DNA from: CAXQZM01 sp964228455
GTDB taxonomy: Bacteria > Pseudomonadota > Alphaproteobacteria > UBA7985
Reading direction: 5' to 3'
DNA: 15,239 nt
Assembly: GCA_964228455.1 (NCBI GenBank)
Contig: CAXQZM010000005.1
Location: 1 to 15,239, forward strand
In this document: positions 1 to 6,849 of the stretch, piece by piece
Numbering within the stretch: the stretch's first letter is position 1
Layout of the letters: each line of letters starts with the position of its first letter
The notes under the pieces: generated by a model
The model's database searches: none
What the model saw: only the letters and a program-made list of their open reading frames with translations
What the model was told of the DNA's origin: nothing
Made by a program: the position numbers and the translations under genes

Positions 1-62
1 ACCCAGTCGAATTACATATGTAGTTCTCTTGTTAAACACCAGGGGTTTTCTCTCCTAAAAAT

Positions 63-95
63 AAAAGCGGCCACCCCTCGGTGGCCACTTTTTTT
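63..95 (+). terminator. Rho-independent terminator, possibly bidirectional
   Basis: A 7-bp perfect stem (GGCCACC at 69-75, GGTGGCC at 80-86) closes a 4-base loop. Beyond one C-A mismatch it is extended by AAAAG/CTTTT pairing, and a run of seven T (89-95) follows. This is the classic layout of an intrinsic terminator for a rightward gene lying mostly outside the window. A short open frame ends with TAA at 56-58 and another ends at 21-23, and I cannot tell which is the real upstream stop. Read on the minus strand the stem is followed by CTTTTATTTTT, so it could work in both directions. Confidence 0.85.
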
Positions 96-241
96 GGCCT
101 ACCCAGTGTAGTCGCAACCAATCCAAAAACTTATTATGCGCATCACATAGCTGATTGCGATAACGACTTGGCTCCATTCTTCTTGCGATGATTGGCTCTG
201 CCCGTCATAGAGTCCAATAAGATAACTATTTCGAGCTAAAT

Positions 242-1402
242 TTGGACCATCCATCAATTTTTCCAGAAGATTTGTGTCCCGGGTACAGTCTAACCGTCGA
301 TTCACTCGAGCGGATCCATGAAAAAACGCTTAGCGCTTTTGGGTCAGACCCCGAGCATGCTGAGACCTTAAATAATCTTTCGTGGGCACCTAAAGCACTT
401 TTCGATGCGGCGCTAGCTGAAATCAAATTAAGCATAGAGCCTCTCTATGACTTCGATCTGGCTTTCAACTACTGGAATTGGATTTACCAATTTGCTCTTT
501 ATGGGACTAGGTACGAGCTAGCCTGGGATCGAATGACGAAAATTCACTACCCAAGAATTCCAGATGCCAATATAAGTGCTTTTACTCATGCTCAGGGTTT
601 AGCCTTTGTAAAAAACAGAGAAGAAATAGTAGAGACGTGGATGCCAGTTTTGCCTGGTCTACTAGATCAGCTAGAAAAATCTGGCGTGCGCATAATTTGC
701 AATCATGCAACGTGGATGAGCCAAGGTTTTTTGATTGTAATGCTTCATAGAGCACTTGCAGTTTATTGCGCTCGTAATCCATCTGAAGCAGCTCGAGCGA
801 AGTCTCTTGGATTGCTAGACCCGATGGAGTTTGGAACAAAAGCCAACACCCTCCTTGGGCCTTGGATAACAACCCTTGGTCATAAGCTTAGCCCAGAAGT
901 CTCTGACTTGCCGGCTATTGGCGCTATTCAGTCCATCTCAAATGTCGTCAAAGTGTTTCCGGATACACCCTCAGGTCGCTTCGAATGCTGCCGGAGGCGT
1001 TGGAAAATGGAAGTTAGACGCACTTTGCGATTGCTACGTGAGTTAGAAGATACACCCGGAACGCTCATATTTGAAACACCAAGCGGCAAACAAGATGCCC
1101 AGCTAGGCGGCAACTTGGTTCCGGGTCCCATGGCTAAAGCAGCAGTTAGATTATCAAAAGTTAGACCCAATCAAGTAATTTTGGTTGGAATGGATGAGAG
1201 AGATTTATTTGATGGAGGCATAGGAATCAGTGGCTTCCAGGGCGGAATAATGCGTTATGGGCGTATGGGCCTTGCCGTTAAGACACTTATTGCTTCTCGC
1301 CCAAAAGATAGCAATGCAGACTGGCCTTTTAAGAGCTGGCATGATGTTGGCGTACAAATTTCAGATTTAGTTACGAAAGCCAGCGCAAACATTTCACTGT
1401 AA
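242..1402 (+). CDS. Divergent acyltransferase-like protein (plastid-GPAT-like), unknown substrate
   Basis: Protein of 386 aa with no clear signal peptide. Two segments resemble the soluble glycerol-3-phosphate acyltransferases of the plastid type. NHATWMS at 154-160 lies where that family has NHxxxxD, and TLIFETPSGKQD at 274-285 lies where it has an 'IAPSGGRDRP'-like block. A basic, helical stretch (KVFP...RRRWKMEVRRTLRLLREL, about 237-268) comes just before, as in the family. His155 is present, but the catalytic aspartate of the HX4D motif is replaced by Ser160, so the enzyme may be inactive or work differently. The similarity is from memory and is not a database match. The start is uncertain: no in-frame ATG or GTG exists between the upstream stop at 218-220 and residue 98, so TTG at 242 is used, and TTG at 272 is an alternative. 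Neither has a strong ribosome binding site. The gap to parE is 49 bases. Confidence 0.6.
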   Translation: MDHPSIFPEDLCPGYSLTVDSLERIHEKTLSAFGSDPEHAETLNNLSWAPKALFDAALAEIKLSIEPLYDFDLAFNYWNWIYQFALYGTRYELAWDRMTKIHYPRIPDANISAFTHAQGLAFVKNREEIVETWMPVLPGLLDQLEKSGVRIICNHATWMSQGFLIVMLHRALAVYCARNPSEAARAKSLGLLDPMEFGTKANTLLGPWITTLGHKLSPEVSDLPAIGAIQSISNVVKVFPDTPSGRFECCRRRWKMEVRRTLRLLRELEDTPGTLIFETPSGKQDAQLGGNLVPGPMAKAAVRLSKVRPNQVILVGMDERDLFDGGIGISGFQGGIMRYGRMGLAVKTLIASRPKDSNADWPFKSWHDVGVQISDLVTKASANISL

Positions 1403-1451
1403 ATAATTGAATTTCTTGCCTTTCTATACTGGAAAGTAGTACGCAATTTAG

Positions 1452-3440
1452 ATGTCCGATTTACTAAATCATCAAGCCTCTGCCGACTACAATGCTGATG
1501 CTATAGAAGTGCTCGAGGACGTTGAACACGTACGTTTAAGACCAGCGATGTACATAGGTTCAACGGATGACCGCGCCCTGCACCATTTAGTGTCTGAAAT
1601 CCTTGATAATTCAATCGATGAAGCTGTCGCGGGCCATGCTACCAAAATAATGGTGAGCATGTTTGACGATGGATCAATTAGTATTGGCGATAATGGTCGA
1701 GGTATTCCGACGGCGGCACACAAAAAATTTAAAGACAAGCCTACCGTAGAAATCGCTGCAACTAAACTGATGTCTGGTGGTAAGTTTAAACAAGGGGCTT
1801 ACCAGACAGCTGGGGGACTGCATGGTGTTGGCTTGTCGGTTGTCAATGCACTATCCGCCTGGATGCATATCGAAGTGGCACGAGAAAAAAAATTAGTAGA
1901 CATTAAGTTTACGCAAGGCGTGACAAGCCAACCCCTTCAAGACCTTGGGGGTGCGCCAAATAGAAGAGGCACATTGGTCCATTTCTTACCTGATCCCGAA
2001 ATATTTGGCTCGAAGGGACGCCTGCGTGCCGAGAGAGTTTTTACTCTGGTCCGCAATAAAGCCTTTCTTACTAGAGCAACCCAGATCATCTGGCGCTGCG
2101 ACCCATCACTAATCTCTGAGGGAAGCGTAATCCCAACGGACGCAATTCTTCATTTCCCTGGCGGAGTTGAAGATTTCTTAAATGGTGAAATAAGCACCGA
2201 CGAGCGAATTGGAGAGGCAGTCTTCGCAGGATCACTAAATTTTGTTGATCAACCAGGAAAGGTAGACTGGGCAATCGCATGGCCCAAAAGTGATGATGGT
2301 CAAACTATATCTTTCGCTAACACAATTCATACCTCTCAGGGCGGTACACATGAAGCAGGTTTGCGCGCTGCTCTTGCAAAAGCCTTAAAGGCTTATGGAG
2401 ATATGGGCGGCATCAGAAAAGCTGCACAAGTTACACCTGATGACGTAATGAGCGGCACCTTTGCCGTGCTATCTCTATTCCTTCAAGACCCTCAGTTTCA
2501 GAACCAAACTAAAGAAAAACTAAATAGCCCTGATGCTACCAAATTAGTAGAAACCGCGCTTCGTGACCGCTTTGATACCTGGCTGGCAGGTGAGCCTCAG
2601 ACTGCACGTGCCATACTTGATTCTGCTATTTTAAGGGCAGAAGAGCGCTTAGCTAAAAAGCAAGACAGAGAACTCAAACGCAAATCAGCCACGAAGAAAC
2701 TGCGTTTACCAGGAAAACTTGCAGACTGCTCCAAAGCATCGCAGGAGAATACAGAAATTTTCATTGTTGAAGGTGATTCAGCAGGTGGTTCTGCTAAGCA
2801 GGCGAGAAACCGAGAAACTCAAGCAGTGTTGCCAATAAGAGGCAAAATCCTGAACGTCGCTTCAGCGACAGCAGATAAAATCCGTGCAAATTCTGAAATA
2901 ACTGATCTATGTCAAGCGTTAGGCGTAACACTTGGAAAAACTTTTGATCTCGCTGATTTGCGGTATGAAAAAGTCATTATTATGACTGATGCAGATGTTG
3001 ATGGAGCTCATATCGCTAGCCTGTTGATGACACTCTTTTACACGCAAATGCGCCCAATGATCGAAGCTGGACACTTATACCTAGCTAGTCCACCACTTTA
3101 CCGCTTAAGCAGAAGTGGACGGTCCGCGTATGCGCGAGATGATGCGCATAAAGACGAACTTTTAGAGACAGAGTTTTCAGGTGCAGGCAAGGTAGACATA
3201 TCTCGATTTAAGGGTTTAGGCGAGATGCTCCCTGCTCAACTCAGAGAAACTACAATGCGGCCAGACAGTCGTAATTTGTATAAAGTTACGATGAGAGACG
3301 GAGCGTTTGCCACTTCTGATATGGTAGGAATAGACATTCCGCTCGATCATTTAGTTGACAATCTTATGGGCAAGAAAGCCGAACACCGATTTGATTTCAT
3401 CCAAGCAAATGCTGGATTTGTGCAGGATCTGGATGTTTAG
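1452..3440 (+). CDS. parE: DNA topoisomerase IV subunit B
   Basis: ATPase subunit of topoisomerase IV, which decatenates daughter chromosomes as a ParC2-ParE2 heterotetramer. At 662 aa it has the usual length. The N-terminal GHKL ATPase domain shows EILDNSIDEA (Glu49, Asn53), DNGRG at 80-84 and the lid GGLHGVG at 121-127. The TOPRIM domain has EGDSAGGSAKQ from Glu440 and the metal-binding TDADVDG at about 512-518. The C-terminal motif FKGLGEMLPAQLRETTM is ParE-like rather than GyrB-like, and the protein lacks the long insert of gammaproteobacterial GyrB. The ATG at 1452 gives the conserved YNADAIEVLEDVEHVRLRPAMYIG start. TATACT at 1425-1430 could be a -10 element, but I see no good -35 at the right distance, so the gene may also be read from upstream. 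parC is not in the window. Confidence 0.97.
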   Translation: MSDLLNHQASADYNADAIEVLEDVEHVRLRPAMYIGSTDDRALHHLVSEILDNSIDEAVAGHATKIMVSMFDDGSISIGDNGRGIPTAAHKKFKDKPTVEIAATKLMSGGKFKQGAYQTAGGLHGVGLSVVNALSAWMHIEVAREKKLVDIKFTQGVTSQPLQDLGGAPNRRGTLVHFLPDPEIFGSKGRLRAERVFTLVRNKAFLTRATQIIWRCDPSLISEGSVIPTDAILHFPGGVEDFLNGEISTDERIGEAVFAGSLNFVDQPGKVDWAIAWPKSDDGQTISFANTIHTSQGGTHEAGLRAALAKALKAYGDMGGIRKAAQVTPDDVMSGTFAVLSLFLQDPQFQNQTKEKLNSPDATKLVETALRDRFDTWLAGEPQTARAILDSAILRAEERLAKKQDRELKRKSATKKLRLPGKLADCSKASQENTEIFIVEGDSAGGSAKQARNRETQAVLPIRGKILNVASATADKIRANSEITDLCQALGVTLGKTFDLADLRYEKVIIMTDADVDGAHIASLLMTLFYTQMRPMIEAGHLYLASPPLYRLSRSGRSAYARDDAHKDELLETEFSGAGKVDISRFKGLGEMLPAQLRETTMRPDSRNLYKVTMRDGAFATSDMVGIDIPLDHLVDNLMGKKAEHRFDFIQANAGFVQDLDV

Positions 3441-3503
3441 AGAATAAGGTATTTTATAGGCGATTTCACCCTCCAAGGGATGTTCAAGCTCTTAACACCG
3501 TAG

Positions 3504-3529
3504 AGGAGCGTAGGTCGCTACGACCTCCT
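3504..3529 (+). other. Imperfect hairpin between parE and the EF-hand gene
   Basis: AGGAGCGTAG (3504-3513) pairs with CTACG (3518-3522) and CTCCT (3525-3529) around a 4-base loop, with a 2-base bulge. An alternative fold uses CGTAGGTCG (3509-3517) with CGACC (3521-3525) and TACG (3529-3532) around a 3-base bulge. The two folds share bases and exclude each other. A small hairpin, GCCC-acga-GGGC, lies at 3537-3548 just before the ribosome binding site. No T-tract follows, so this is not a standard terminator. Its role is unknown; it could be a leader structure of the next gene or an mRNA-end stabiliser for parE. Confidence 0.5.
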
Positions 3530-3568
3530 ACGAACTGCCCACGAGGGCTCAACTTAAGGAACTAATCC

Positions 3569-3970
3569 ATGAAATACACAAGAAATATGAGCTTTGCCCT
3601 GGCGGCCCTTATTCTTGGGAATCTTACACCAACAGTAGCTGCAGAAAGTCATGACAAGGGCTTCTTAACTAATGAAGATATCTTACAACTGGTCACTGAT
3701 CGGTTTGAAGTGGCAGATGCCAATGATGATGGAATTCTGAGCAAAACAGAAGCCGAAACTATAAGAAATGCCCGCCAAACCTCACTTGGCATAAATTTTT
3801 TCCAGCGGTGCGTAACTTACCCTGTGACGCTCGAAGACATGCAGAGTAATGTTATATCTGCATTTGAAGAAATAGATCTCAACGAGGATGAGGTGCTAAC
3901 GCGGCATGAGGTGTCTCGTCAAAGACGCTTGTCTTTCTTCAAGGGTAGAAACTGGTGCAGAGAATCTTAA
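3569..3970 (+). CDS. Secreted EF-hand calcium-binding protein
   Basis: Protein of 133 aa with a typical Sec signal peptide: Lys2 and Arg5, a hydrophobic core at about 8-18, and a likely cut after VAA at residue 25. The mature part carries two EF-hand loops. Loop one is DANDDGILSKTE (50-61), with all usual calcium ligands. Loop two is DLNEDEVLTRHE (103-114), where the central Gly6 is Glu but the acidic ligands at 1, 3, 5 and 12 are kept. Two cysteines (Cys81, Cys130) could form a disulfide in the periplasm. AAGGA at 3556-3560 is 8 bases before the ATG and fixes the start. It probably binds Ca2+ as a periplasmic sensor or buffer, but no partner is evident from the neighbours. The gene stands alone, 128 bases after parE. 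Confidence 0.8.
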   Translation: MKYTRNMSFALAALILGNLTPTVAAESHDKGFLTNEDILQLVTDRFEVADANDDGILSKTEAETIRNARQTSLGINFFQRCVTYPVTLEDMQSNVISAFEEIDLNEDEVLTRHEVSRQRRLSFFKGRNWCRES

Positions 3971-4073
3971 GATTATTCACCATACCCCGGAAAGAAATAC
4001 CTCCGAGGAAAACTCCCTGTGGAAAGCTTTTTGCATGCAATCGAGTAGAATCGTTAAAGACCTAATTAAGTCA

Positions 4074-4116
4074 TTGATTTATCTCAAATGATATAAGTAG
4101 TTGATTTTACTAGATT
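4074..4116 (+). promoter_or_regulatory. FNR/FnrL-type box with candidate class II promoter
   Basis: TTGAT-TTAT-CTCAA at 4074-4087 matches 9 of the 10 fixed bases of the FNR/CRP-family consensus TTGAT-N4-ATCAA. A weak -10 (TAGATT, 4111-4116, 4 of 6) lies downstream. If transcription starts near 4123, the palindrome is centred about 42 bases upstream, which is the class II activator position. The arrangement is seen in the sequence; the regulator is inferred. Under equal base frequencies about half a site this good would be expected by chance in a window of this size, so the position is the main support. Confidence 0.45.
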
Positions 4117-4125
4117 TTCACACGA

Positions 4126-4161
4126 CTCGGGGTTAAAGCGCCCCCTGAGACAAGATGTCTC
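4126..4161 (+). promoter_or_regulatory. Two overlapping hairpins in the leader of the small membrane protein pair
   Basis: CTCGGGG (4126-4132) can pair with CCCC (4141-4144) and GAG (4147-4149) with a 2-base bulge. GAGACA (4147-4152) can instead pair perfectly with TGTCTC (4156-4161) around a 3-base loop. The GAG at 4147-4149 is used by both, so the outer part of the first stem and the whole second stem compete. If transcription starts near 4123, the first hairpin sits at the very 5' end of the mRNA, where it could protect the message. The ribosome binding site (4179-4183) is outside both. Confidence 0.45.
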
Positions 4162-4188
4162 TACAATAAAATCTTATTGGAGGAAACT

Positions 4189-4410
4189 ATGATTGATAAG
4201 ATTAAAAAATCTGTAGCAGCGCTAACCGATGCTGGTTTAGCACTTCTTGCCCTAGCAATTGTTGCTTCACTACTCGTTGGCGCGAATAACATGGCCTTCT
4301 TGGGCGATGTTGTTGGCAACATCACTTCACTTGTTGAAGATCTCGGTGGCGCTGGCTTAGCCGGTCTCATCTCTTTAGGTGTTGTCTTGTGGTTATTTGA
4401 CAAGAAGTAA
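4189..4410 (+). CDS. Small two-helix membrane protein, unknown function (first of pair)
   Basis: Protein of 73 aa from ATG 4189, chosen because GGAGG at 4179-4183 lies 5 bases upstream; an in-frame TTG at 4177 would overlap that site. It has a short basic amphipathic N-terminus (MIDKIKKS), a hydrophobic helix at about 15-31, a polar middle with FLGD (37-40) and LVEDL (48-52), a second helix at about 53-70, and the tail DKK. Basic residues at both ends suggest both termini are cytoplasmic. There are no cysteines, no histidines and no cleavable signal peptide. The size and two-helix plan recall holins, small bacteriocins and membrane-complex subunits, but nothing in the sequence decides between these. 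The next gene, 34 bases on, shares the same plan and motifs. I do not recognise the family. Confidence 0.75.
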   Translation: MIDKIKKSVAALTDAGLALLALAIVASLLVGANNMAFLGDVVGNITSLVEDLGGAGLAGLISLGVVLWLFDKK

Positions 4411-4444
4411 AGGCATCTATCCCCCAAGGAAATAGATCTAAGTA

Positions 4445-4693
4445 ATGTCCGCTATCAAACGCTCACTTTCCCAAGCAATTGATTTCTTGTGGAAAGTAGC
4501 AGAGATTGGATTTGTTGCGACTTTAGTAACTATTTTAGTGTACATTTTCTTGGGGGACACCAGCGGTACATTTGTTACTGCAGTCTTCAATAACGCAGTA
4601 AAGTTAGTTGAAGCCCTTACATATCAAGGAACGGCCACCATCGTGATTGCGGCGTTTCTATACCGTTATTTCATTCAAAAATTTAGTTCTTAG
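4445..4693 (+). CDS. Small two-helix membrane protein, unknown function (second of pair)
   Basis: Protein of 82 aa: basic amphipathic N-terminus (MSAIKRSLSQ), a helix at about 19-37, FLGD at 35-38, LVEAL at 54-58, a second helix at about 61-77 and a basic end (YRYFIQKFSS). The order IK-x-S, VA-x-L, FLGD, G, LVE-x-L, aromatic-rich end matches the preceding protein, with about eight extra residues between FLGD and LVE, so the two look like an old duplication. The nearest Shine-Dalgarno-like bases (AAGGA, 4426-4430) are 14 bases from the ATG, which is long. No terminator separates the two genes, so they are probably co-transcribed. The stop codon (4691-4693) overlaps the stop of the convergent hydrolase gene. 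Confidence 0.72.
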   Translation: MSAIKRSLSQAIDFLWKVAEIGFVATLVTILVYIFLGDTSGTFVTAVFNNAVKLVEALTYQGTATIVIAAFLYRYFIQKFSS

Positions 4694-5409
4694 AAAAATT
4701 TATCTCCTCGCCGATAAAGAAACTGCTTTATCAAATTTGCAATTTCTGCTGGTTGCTCCAAGGGGCCTAGGTGACCACAACCCTTTAGTACATGAAGCTC
4801 TGAGCCAGCTATGCCCGCAGATAGTTCCAATCCTCTTTGAGCAGGTATAAGAGTATCTTCAGAGCCTGAAATTAGAAGAGTTTTCACTGATACTTTACCA
4901 AGGAACCTTGTCATGTCTGGCCTAGTTTGGTTTGCTCTTAGTTGAGCTACCGTTGCAGCAGCACCTACTTGCAAGGCCTGCGATCTCACCTCTTCAAATA
5001 ATTTACGATCATTTCGATGCGCTTTGCCAACTAAAGTCTGATAGAAGCCCCAAGTCATCCCTTCAAACCGAACCTTTGGACTGCTCAAAAGCTTTATCGT
5101 TCGGCTGCGCTGAGCCACCTCTAATTCGTCATCATCGACGGCACGTGTGTTTATAAGAACTAAACTATTAACCGGAATAAGTGGATCCAATGCCAAAGCC
5201 AGTGCCACATAACCGCCCATTGAAAAACCAACTAGGTTAAACGGCCCTATTGGCAGATCTAGTTTTACAGCACGCAACATCTCATCAAAATTTTTTACTG
5301 AAGGGCGAACCAAGGAAATATCGTGATAATCGAAGTCACCCAATTCTTTTTTAATTCTGGTGTAAATTGCTGCAGTATTACTGAGACCGGGGATAAAGAC
5401 TAAGGCCAT
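4690..5409 (-). CDS. Alpha/beta-fold hydrolase
   Basis: Protein of 239 aa with the full catalytic triad of the alpha/beta hydrolase fold: nucleophile Ser63 in GFSMG (61-65), acid Asp185 in SGSEDTLIP, and His213 in GCGHLGPLEQP. The oxyanion-hole segment is FIPGL near the N-terminus (5-9). The cap region (about 95-165) is short and helical. Family members are esterases, lipases, thioesterases or C-C hydrolases; the substrate cannot be read from the sequence. No signal peptide is seen, so it should be cytoplasmic. The ATG at 5409 lacks a clear Shine-Dalgarno. The gene is divergent from the helicase gene and convergent with the small membrane protein pair, overlapping its stop by 4 bases. Confidence 0.87.
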   Translation of the reverse strand: MALVFIPGLSNTAAIYTRIKKELGDFDYHDISLVRPSVKNFDEMLRAVKLDLPIGPFNLVGFSMGGYVALALALDPLIPVNSLVLINTRAVDDDELEVAQRSRTIKLLSSPKVRFEGMTWGFYQTLVGKAHRNDRKLFEEVRSQALQVGAAATVAQLRANQTRPDMTRFLGKVSVKTLLISGSEDTLIPAQRGLELSAGIAGSELHVLKGCGHLGPLEQPAEIANLIKQFLYRRGDKFF

Positions 5410-5486
5410 TTTGAAGTCTTTAATAATCCCAAAAACGAAAGCCAGCTTTACTTTTGCGCTTTAATCAATTATTTGAACCAAAAGTC

Positions 5487-5498
5487 GGACTCTAGTCC
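5487..5498. promoter_or_regulatory. Inverted repeat in the divergent promoter region
   Basis: GGACT-ct-AGTCC is a perfect inverted repeat with a 2-base centre, 20 bases before the probable helicase ATG (5518) and 78 bases from the hydrolase start. It could be an operator or a small leader stem. Short palindromes like this also arise by chance, so support is weak. Confidence 0.25.
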
Positions 5499-5517
5499 AA
5501 CCCCTTCCCCTCATTAT

Positions 5518-6849
5518 ATGGACATAATCAGCTTGGATCAATCCACCACTTTCATCGATTTAGGGCTCTCAGACCCATTGCTTGATGCACTGAATGCCAA
5601 AGGCTACAACCATCCAACACCTATACAGGCTAAGTCTATCCCTTCTGTGCTTATGGGGAGAGATCTTATTGGGATTGCCCAAACCGGCACCGGCAAAACT
5701 GCAGCATTTGTGCTGCCAATGATAGATGTTTTAGCAGAGGGCCGAGCACGGGCTCGGATGCCAAGATCTTTGATTGTGTCACCAACAAGGGAATTAGCAG
5801 CGCAAATTGCTGAGAATTTCGATGCCTACACAGCAAATCATACTCTCTCAATGGCACTGTTAATTGGTGGGGAATCTATGCGAGAGCAAGAAGATGCTCT
5901 CACTAAAGGCACAGATGTTCTAATCGCTACTCCGGGCAGGTTATTGGACCTTTTTGAGCGAGGAGCGATTTTACTTAATGATGTCCAAATTTTTGTAGTC
6001 GATGAAGCTGACAGAATGCTTGATATGGGATTTATCCCAGACATTGAAAGAATCGCTCAGCTGGTACAAGGCGGTAAGTCTCGTAAACCGCAAACACTTT
6101 TCTTCAGCGCTACAATGGCACCTGAAATTCGGCGGCTTTGTGACACCTTTCTTACTAATCCAAAGCAAGTGGAAGTGGCTCGACAGTCTCCAACTAGTGA
6201 AACGATAACCCAACGCATTATAGAGGTAGCTTACAAGGGGAAACGCAAGGCACTGGCATCAATCCTCGGAAAACCAGGCGGGGAGCAGTGCATAGTTTTT
6301 TGCAATCGGAAACGTGACATAGATGACTTAGTCAATGCACTACAAGAAAAGCGCTATACATCGGCACCGTTGCACGGAGACATGACTCAACCGAAGAGGC
6401 TAGAAAAGCTAAACGCGTTTAAGGAAAAAAATGTCCAAGTTCTGGTCTGCTCAGATGTTGCGGCGCGTGGTATCGATATAAATGACTTGCCCTTAGTAGT
6501 GAATTTCGACGTCCCGCATCATGCAGAGGACTACGTCCACCGGATTGGTCGGACAGGCAGGGCTGGAAAACAAGGTCGTGCATTTACTCTGGCAAGCCAA
6601 TCTGAGGCAGAGCATGTTGAGTCAATTGAAAAGCTGATAGGTCAAAGCATAGAGCGTGACGTACTCTTAACGCCAACCACCAAATCAAAGGGCAAAGGAA
6701 CAGGTTTCGACACCGCTCCTTTCGTATTTGCTGGATGGGATATGGATAAAGATTTATTAGCTAAAGCAAAGAAAGCCTTTGAGACGCATATTCCCGCATA
6801 TGTTTTACGCTCGGCCCTCGCATCCGAAGGTGATAGCACCACCGCATGA
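5518..6849 (+). CDS. DEAD-box ATP-dependent RNA helicase, RhlE-type
   Basis: Unwinds RNA duplexes using ATP, typically in ribosome assembly and mRNA turnover, especially in the cold. All core motifs are intact (numbering from ATG 5518): Q motif GYNHPTPIQ, motif I AQTGTGKT (54-61), Ia PTRELAAQ, Ib TPGRL, II DEAD (162-165), III SAT (197-199), IV IVFCNR, V ARGIDI and VI HRIGRTGRAG (341-350). The tail after the second RecA domain is short, with little of the basic extension many RhlE proteins carry. The start is ambiguous: TTG at 5473 adds 15 residues not expected in the family, while ATG 5518 places the conserved TFIDLGLS segment near the N-terminus as usual. Neither start has a clear Shine-Dalgarno. 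The stop overlaps the start of the transporter gene (ATGA), which suggests translational coupling. Confidence 0.93.
   Translation: MDIISLDQSTTFIDLGLSDPLLDALNAKGYNHPTPIQAKSIPSVLMGRDLIGIAQTGTGKTAAFVLPMIDVLAEGRARARMPRSLIVSPTRELAAQIAENFDAYTANHTLSMALLIGGESMREQEDALTKGTDVLIATPGRLLDLFERGAILLNDVQIFVVDEADRMLDMGFIPDIERIAQLVQGGKSRKPQTLFFSATMAPEIRRLCDTFLTNPKQVEVARQSPTSETITQRIIEVAYKGKRKALASILGKPGGEQCIVFCNRKRDIDDLVNALQEKRYTSAPLHGDMTQPKRLEKLNAFKEKNVQVLVCSDVAARGIDINDLPLVVNFDVPHHAEDYVHRIGRTGRAGKQGRAFTLASQSEAEHVESIEKLIGQSIERDVLLTPTTKSKGKGTGFDTAPFVFAGWDMDKDLLAKAKKAFETHIPAYVLRSALASEGDSTTA

Noticed and set aside
99..305. Minus-strand open frame of 68 codons ending next to the first terminator
   Set aside because: It overlaps the start of the rightward acyltransferase-like gene, has no recognisable domain or ribosome binding site, and its composition does not look like a conserved protein. 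Its closeness to the bidirectional hairpin is suggestive but not enough.
2248..2255. TTGATCAA palindrome inside parE as a second FNR-like site
   Set aside because: The half-sites are joined without the required 4-base spacer, and it lies inside coding sequence.
3906..4091. Rightward frame of 61 codons overlapping the end of the EF-hand gene
   Set aside because: It is out of frame with a well-supported gene, has no ribosome binding site, and runs into the AT-rich promoter region of the next genes.
5473..5517. TTG start for the DEAD-box helicase adding 15 residues
   Set aside because: The added residues are not expected in RhlE-type proteins and no Shine-Dalgarno precedes the TTG; ATG 5518 fits the family better, though it also lacks a clear site.
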